Origin: an uncultured Duncaniella sp.
Lineage (GTDB): Bacteria; Bacteroidota; Bacteroidia; Bacteroidales; Muribaculaceae
Assembly (NCBI GenBank): GCA_958352885.1
Contig: CATWQI010000001.1
Coordinates: 1 to 64,000 of the forward strand
DNA: 64,000 bases
Direction of reading: 5' to 3'
The position numbers and the translations under genes were made by a program. The notes beneath the pieces were generated by a model. It saw nothing but the letters and a program-made list of their open reading frames with translations, had not been told where the DNA came from and ran no database searches. Each line of letters starts with the position of its first letter. Position 1 is the stretch's first letter. Of this stretch, positions 59,645 to 64,000 are shown one piece after another.

Positions 59645-60259
59645 ATGGTAATTAAAAACTTAGAAAACAAGATAAAACTGGTTGCGATTGTCTGCAGCGT
59701 GTTCCTTGTCGGCTGTGTGGTCATTTCCATGACAAGCATCTGGACTGCACGGAACATGGTCGTTGATGCACAAAAGAAGATTTATGTTCTTGACGGCACG
59801 GTGCCTGTCCTTGTTGAGCGCACAACGATGGAAGAGACTCTGGATGTGGAGGCAAAGAGCCATATCGAGCGTTTCCACCACCTGTTCTTCACGCTTGCAC
59901 CAGATGACAAGTATATCAAATACACGATGGACAAGGCCATGTACCTTGTTGACGAGACCGGACTTGCGCAGTATAACACGCTGAAGGAAAAAGGCTTCTA
60001 CAACAATATCATGGGAACCTCGGCGGTATTTTCAATCTACTGCGACTCAATCAACTTCGACCCGCAGAAGATGGAGTTCAAATACTATGGCCGTCAGCGC
60101 ATCGAGCGACGCACCTCCATTCTTACCCGTGAGCTTGTGACCGCAGGGCAATTGAAGCGGGTGCCGAGGACAGACAACAATCCCCACGGACTTCTGATTG
60201 TCAACTGGCGCACGTTGCTCAACAAGGACATCGAACAGAAAACCAAGAACAACTACTAA
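59645..60259 (+). CDS. traK: TraK conjugation protein (VirB8-like)
   Basis: 204 aa. N-terminal TM (about 10-33, IKLVAIVCSVFLVGCVVISM), then a periplasmic domain with FHHLFFTLAPDDKYIKYTMD, RQRIERRTSILTRELVTAGQ. TraK of CTnDOT-type systems, VirB8-like fold. Normal length. Confidence 0.88.
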   Translation: MVIKNLENKIKLVAIVCSVFLVGCVVISMTSIWTARNMVVDAQKKIYVLDGTVPVLVERTTMEETLDVEAKSHIERFHHLFFTLAPDDKYIKYTMDKAMYLVDETGLAQYNTLKEKGFYNNIMGTSAVFSIYCDSINFDPQKMEFKYYGRQRIERRTSILTRELVTAGQLKRVPRTDNNPHGLLIVNWRTLLNKDIEQKTKNNY

Positions 60260-60262
60260 GAT

Positions 60263-60631
60263 ATGGGTTGGAAAAAACTGATCATGGGCGAGAAAATGCC
60301 CGACAGGAATGATCCGAAATACAAGGAGCGGTATGAGAGGGAGGTTGGTTTCGGCCGCAAGGTCGCCCGCTTATTGAGAATCGACAAGGCCGCTGCCGCG
60401 ACACAGAATTTCGCTAACCGCTGGCCCAGGATATTCCTTGGCATTGTGTTCGGAATCGTGATATTATGCTTCTGCCTGAATGTATGGCGTTTGTCTCAGG
60501 TGGCACGCAAAGCCAACGGCTATCAGACCGCCGTGGAGCAGCAGGAGAAACGGTATCAAGACAAAATACAACCGCAACTCATGATGAAACAAAATAACAA
60601 CGCAGAAAATGAACCTATTACAGAAAATTAA
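60263..60631 (+). CDS. traL: TraL-like small membrane protein
   Basis: 122 aa. Basic N-terminus (MGWKKLIMGEKMPDRNDPKY), one TM (about 60-76, IFLGIVFGIVILCFCLNVWR), short coiled tail. It overlaps traM by 23 bp. Position between traK and traM fits TraL. Confidence 0.75.
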   Translation: MGWKKLIMGEKMPDRNDPKYKERYEREVGFGRKVARLLRIDKAAAATQNFANRWPRIFLGIVFGIVILCFCLNVWRLSQVARKANGYQTAVEQQEKRYQDKIQPQLMMKQNNNAENEPITEN

Positions 60632-61826
60632 CTTCCGTCAGCCGAAATATGTGCTGCCTGCCATACTGTACCCGTTGATACTTGGCACCGGATGGCTCGT
60701 GATAGACATGTTCAGGACCGAGGTAAAAGATACTCCGGACAGAAACCTTGAGGAGACCGAGTATCTCAACCCGACACTTCCGCAAGCCCAGATCCGTGAT
60801 GACGGCATCGGGGGGCGCACGGAGAGCATGATGAAGTCGTATGGCCGCATACAGGACTATTCGGCGGTGGAGAACATTGACCGTAACAATGAAGAACAGA
60901 CAGAAGACTATGCATCACGTTATTCGGACGAGGAGTTTGCCTTGCTCGACCGAGAGGCCCAGGCCCGCACTGAGGAACTACTACGTTTACGCGAGATGCA
61001 GGACAGAATCGCCGAGGGAGCGCAAAAGGGAGAGGCGATGTCATCGGACTCGCTGAATCCCGTGGACTATGCCGACCGCAACAACCGGGAAGCTCTTGCA
61101 GAACTTGAACGGGCACTGGCCGAGGCGCGCCTCAAGGGTCAGCAGTCCGTGGAGATGCCGGTGACGGATGTCGTGGAAGCGGCTGCCGGAATAACCGCAG
61201 CAGAAACTGTGGAAATCAAGGAGGGTGCTGTCAATGCGTTGTCAGATGATGACGATGCCCTGACAGTAGTCAAGGCGAAACGTCCTTCATCCTCATATTT
61301 CAATACCCTTGCGGAAAACGAGCCGGAGCCAAGTCTCATCAAGGCAATCATAGACGAGGACATCAAGGCGGTCGACGGGTCAAGGGTAAGACTCAGATTG
61401 CTTGACGATATCGAGATAAACGATGTGTTCTTGCCCAAAGGAAGCTATCTCTACGCAACAATGAGCGGTTTCGGACAGCAGCGTGTCAAAGGTTCGGTCA
61501 AGTCCCTCATGGTAGCGGATGAGCTTGTCAAGGTCAACCTGACAATCTACGACACCGACGGTCTGGAGGGGCTTTATGTGCCGTCAAGCTCGTTCCGTGA
61601 GACTGCAAAGGATGTGGCAGGCGGTGCACTTGACAACTCCATGACGCTCAACAGCAACACCTCCGGCCAGAGCAACATCGCCCAATGGGGATGGAACGCC
61701 ATACAGAACGCATATCAAAAGACCTCTTCAGCCATTTCAAAGGCAATCAGGAAGAACAAGGTCAGCCTCAAATACGGGACTTTCGTCTATCTCGTGAACG
61801 GAAGAGAGAAACAGACCGGGCGATGA
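60609..61826 (+). CDS. traM: TraM conjugation protein (VirB10-like)
   Basis: 405 aa. N-terminal TM (about 13-31, LPAILYPLILGTGWLVIDMF), a Pro/Glu-rich linker, then a C-terminal beta-rich domain (ALDNSMTLNSNTSGQSNIAQ; VSLKYGTFVYLVNGREKQTG). It couples the inner and outer membrane parts of the channel. Followed by the radical SAM gene with an ATGA overlap, an unusual insertion before traN. Confidence 0.88.
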   Translation: MNLLQKINFRQPKYVLPAILYPLILGTGWLVIDMFRTEVKDTPDRNLEETEYLNPTLPQAQIRDDGIGGRTESMMKSYGRIQDYSAVENIDRNNEEQTEDYASRYSDEEFALLDREAQARTEELLRLREMQDRIAEGAQKGEAMSSDSLNPVDYADRNNREALAELERALAEARLKGQQSVEMPVTDVVEAAAGITAAETVEIKEGAVNALSDDDDALTVVKAKRPSSSYFNTLAENEPEPSLIKAIIDEDIKAVDGSRVRLRLLDDIEINDVFLPKGSYLYATMSGFGQQRVKGSVKSLMVADELVKVNLTIYDTDGLEGLYVPSSSFRETAKDVAGGALDNSMTLNSNTSGQSNIAQWGWNAIQNAYQKTSSAISKAIRKNKVSLKYGTFVYLVNGREKQTGR

Positions 61827-62755
61827 TGGAAAAAATCGGAATAATAGATGTCGATGGACATAATTTCCCGAATTTCGCACTCATGCGAGTGTCGGCCTAC
61901 CATAAACGCCGTGGGGATTCCGTGGAATGGGCAGTACCATTGAAAAGATATGACAAGGTGGTGTCCAGCAAGATATTCACGTTCAGTCCTGATTTTGATT
62001 ATAGCGGTATTAACGCGGATGTCATTCTCAAGGGAGGCACGGGCTATGACATCGCGGCCAGGCTTCCGGCGGAGATCGAGGCCTCTACAGAGATGGATTA
62101 TTCGATATATCCGCAGTATCCCTTTTCGATACAGTTTTTCTCGCGAGGCTGCATAAGGAAATGTCCGTTCTGCCTTGTTCGGGAGAAGGAGGGATACATC
62201 AGTCCGGTCACGCCTGTCGACCTCAATCCAGCAGGAACGCATATCGAGGTGCTTGACAACAATTTTTTCGCGAACCCGGCATGGAAAGAGGCTGTCGATT
62301 ATCTTCTCGCCACAGATCAGAAGGTCAATCTGCATGGTGTCGATGTCCGCATAATGGATGAGGAGCAGGCATATTGGCTCAACAGGATGCGGCTCTACAA
62401 AAGTATTCACATCGCATGGGATCTGCCGCAGATAGACCTGACCGACAAACTCCGGGAGATAACACGTTACATAAAGCCTTACAAGCTTATGTGCTATGTC
62501 CTTGTCGGTTACGGCTCGACAATCGAGCAGGATATGTACCGTATTGAACGGCTGCGAGAACTCGGTATAAAGCCTTTTGTGATGCCCTACAGGGATTTAG
62601 GTAATGAGCGGGTTCCCACGAAGTACGAGAAGGATCTGGCGCAGTATGTCAACAAACCGATGATTTTCAAGTCTTGCTCATTCGCCGATTTCTCCCCTAG
62701 GAAAGGATTCAGATGCGAATATTATCTCACCACCAACTGCCGGAATCCTATATGA
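61823..62755 (+). CDS. Radical SAM protein inserted in the tra operon
   Basis: 310 aa from ATG 61823 (MMEKIGIIDVDGHNFPNFAL), overlapping the traM stop (ATGA). The Rossmann-like N-terminus (IGIIDVDGHNFPNFALMRVS, then AYHKRRGDSVEWAV) resembles a B12-binding-type fold. The radical SAM cluster motif CIRKCPFC (Cys-x3-Cys-x2-Cys) is at about 112-119, followed by strands with EVLDNNFF and HIAWDLPQID. It should bind a 4Fe-4S cluster and SAM; the reaction is unknown. It is translationally coupled to a DNA methyltransferase, suggesting a joint nucleic acid modification. Confidence 0.75.
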   Translation: MMEKIGIIDVDGHNFPNFALMRVSAYHKRRGDSVEWAVPLKRYDKVVSSKIFTFSPDFDYSGINADVILKGGTGYDIAARLPAEIEASTEMDYSIYPQYPFSIQFFSRGCIRKCPFCLVREKEGYISPVTPVDLNPAGTHIEVLDNNFFANPAWKEAVDYLLATDQKVNLHGVDVRIMDEEQAYWLNRMRLYKSIHIAWDLPQIDLTDKLREITRYIKPYKLMCYVLVGYGSTIEQDMYRIERLRELGIKPFVMPYRDLGNERVPTKYEKDLAQYVNKPMIFKSCSFADFSPRKGFRCEYYLTTNCRNPI

Positions 62756-63522
62756 AGAAAGACATAATCCACAATATGGACTGTCTTGTCGGCATGAGGG
62801 AACTGCCCGACCACTGCATTGACGCTGTCATAGCGGATCTTCCATACGGGGTGCTTAACCGTGGGAACAAGGCTGCGGCATGGGACCGGATTATTCCGCT
62901 GGACCTCCTCTGGGAGCAGTACAACCGCATAGCCAAACCCGGTTGTCCGATAATCCTCTTCTCACAGGGGATGTTCACGGCCAGCCTGATAATGTCTCAG
63001 CCGAAGAAATGGAGATACAATCTCGTATGGGAGAAAGACCGTGTCAGCGGACACCTCAATGCAAAACGTATGCCGCTGAGGAAGCATGAGGACATTGTGG
63101 TGTTCTATGACAGGCAGCCGGTATATAATCCCCAGATGCGCCCCTGCCTCCCATCCGAAAGGAACCACAGACGGCGTGATGTCGGGACATTCACGAACAG
63201 GTGCTACGGCAGCATGAGGGCCACGCCTGTGAGGATTGCGGATGACAAATATCCCACATCGGTAATCAGTATTCCGAAGGAACACCGGAAGGGGTGTTTC
63301 TTTCACCCGACGCAAAAGCCGGTCGCTTTGGTAGAGTATCTGATAAAGACCTACACCAATCCCGGTGACATTGTCCTAGACAACGCCATAGGTTCGGGAA
63401 CAACCGCTGTCGCTGCCATAAATACGGGACGGCATTTCATCGGCTATGAGACAGTCCCGGAATATTGCGCTATAGCAGAAAAGAGAATCAAGGAGGCGGA
63501 AGCCGTCTTGATGAGCAAATAG
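62752..63522 (+). CDS. N6-adenine/N4-cytosine DNA methyltransferase
   Basis: 256 aa from ATG 62752 (MKKDIIHNMDCLVGMRELPD), overlapping the previous stop (ATGA). Motif IV is ADLPYG (the DPPY class), the SAM motif I is DNAIGSGTTAVAA near the C-terminus, and TQKPVALVEYLI also fits: the beta-class order with catalytic motif before SAM motif. Probably a solitary modification enzyme that protects the element during transfer, or works with the radical SAM protein. No restriction gene is adjacent. Confidence 0.85.
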   Translation: MKKDIIHNMDCLVGMRELPDHCIDAVIADLPYGVLNRGNKAAAWDRIIPLDLLWEQYNRIAKPGCPIILFSQGMFTASLIMSQPKKWRYNLVWEKDRVSGHLNAKRMPLRKHEDIVVFYDRQPVYNPQMRPCLPSERNHRRRDVGTFTNRCYGSMRATPVRIADDKYPTSVISIPKEHRKGCFFHPTQKPVALVEYLIKTYTNPGDIVLDNAIGSGTTAVAAINTGRHFIGYETVPEYCAIAEKRIKEAEAVLMSK

Positions 63523-63549
63523 AATAATAAGTAACAACATAACAGACCA

Positions 63550-64000
63550 ATGAATATCAAATCTTTTGCAATGGCTCTGATTATTGGAGCCGCCTGTCTG
63601 ACATCCAATGCACAGACAACCTACGATGAGATGGAGATTCTCACCGTCAACGAGCAGGTCACTACCGTCATCACGGCCACGGAGCCTATTCGTTTCGTGG
63701 ACATCTCGACCGACAAGGTCGCCGGAGACCAGCCCATCAACAACACGATACGGCTAAAGCCGAAGGAAGCCGGACATGAGGACGGGGAGATACTCGCAAT
63801 CATAACCGTGGTGACTGAACGCTACCGTGCGCAATACGGGCTTGTCTACACGACACGTCTCACCGAGGCTGTCACGGACAAGACCGTGATGCCCTCGGAG
63901 CAGACAGCATACAGGAATCCCGCCGTGTCGATGTCCACCGAGGATATGTACAGCTTTGCGCGCAAAGTGTGGAACTCTCCTGCCAAATACCGTAATGTCG
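63550..64000 (+). CDS. traN: TraN-like conjugation protein (DUF4138), partial
   Basis: The first 150 residues are seen; the gene runs off the right edge. Signal peptide (FAMALIIGAACLTSNAQ, about 5-21), then beta-rich text (MEILTVNEQVTTVITATEPI, then DKVAGDQPINNTIRLKPKEA) typical of DUF4138/TraN, the VirB9-like outer-membrane channel part. A gap of 27 bp separates it from the methyltransferase. Confidence 0.85.
   Translation, partial: MNIKSFAMALIIGAACLTSNAQTTYDEMEILTVNEQVTTVITATEPIRFVDISTDKVAGDQPINNTIRLKPKEAGHEDGEILAIITVVTERYRAQYGLVYTTRLTEAVTDKTVMPSEQTAYRNPAVSMSTEDMYSFARKVWNSPAKYRNV

Larger units (their letters stand above)
40081..64000 (+). mobile_element. Element E3, conjugative element with CTnDOT-type tra operon (partial)
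   Basis: Plus-strand gene block: regulatory HTH genes, replication-type ATPases, an AbiL/RloAB-like pair, and from 47.98 kb a type IV secretion operon in the Bacteroides order E, F, G, then J, K, L, M, N. It runs off the right edge inside traN. No relaxase, coupling protein or integrase of its own is visible here, so it may be an ICE or a plasmid. Its base composition is clearly more GC-rich than the E2 cargo. Confidence 0.7.

Noticed and set aside
1..64000. CRISPR arrays, tRNA or rRNA genes, insertion sequences
   Set aside because: No regularly spaced repeat-spacer array, no tRNA-like or rRNA sequence and no transposase reading frame was seen.

Overview
The window looks like Bacteroidales DNA (probably Bacteroidaceae or Muribaculaceae). 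The evidence is the TAnnTTTG/TTG promoter grammar, the CTnDOT-type tra gene set (DUF4134, DUF4133, TraG, TraJ, TraK, TraL, TraM, TraN) and Bacteroidetes-type tyrosine integrases. Almost all of it is accessory DNA. I read three mobile segments. (1) 1 to about 4.43 kb is the integrase end of an integrative element (E1), all on the minus strand: DUF3987 (partial), 128-aa HTH, membrane protein, small protein, integrase, four-HTH protein. (2) About 4.43 to 39.6 kb is a second, related element (E2) in the same orientation. It has the same backbone order (truncated Toprim protein, DUF3987, 128-aa HTH, membrane protein, integrase, four-HTH protein), a mobilization module (relaxase and accessory protein with an oriT-like structure), and about 23 kb of defence-type cargo. 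(3) 40.1 kb to the right edge is a plus-strand conjugative element (E3): small HTH proteins, replication-type ATPases, an AbiL/RloAB-like pair, then a long tra operon ending in a partial traN.

The cargo, left to right: a split HipA toxin-antitoxin (hipB-hipS-hipT); two metallophosphoesterases; a DUF6361/PLD/SNF2-helicase trio resembling Azaca; a membrane-anchored TPR-GreAB-C-PIN protein; a Fic protein with remnants of rhuM and of a second fic start; an unrecognised one-TM protein; and a five-gene operon of DNA cytosine methyltransferase, MutL/MORC-type ATPase, Z1 ATPase, DUF4420 PD-(D/E)XK protein and an unrecognised 257-aa protein. That operon resembles Mza with the AIPR gene missing.

Best leads. 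The four-HTH zinc-finger proteins each sit beside four helically phased 10-bp repeats. A cis-element of about 70 bp is duplicated in front of E1's integrase and HTH gene. Three regularly spaced AGTAT-N8-type palindromes precede hipB. Fic, the PIN protein and the Azaca-like genes are packed head to tail. A radical SAM protein and a DNA methyltransferase are inserted by ATGA overlaps between traM and traN. A nested-stem RNA candidate precedes the tra operon. The cargo, especially 14.4-27.5 kb, is visibly more AT-rich than the tra region, which fits separate origins. All assignments are from reading the sequence; no database was searched.
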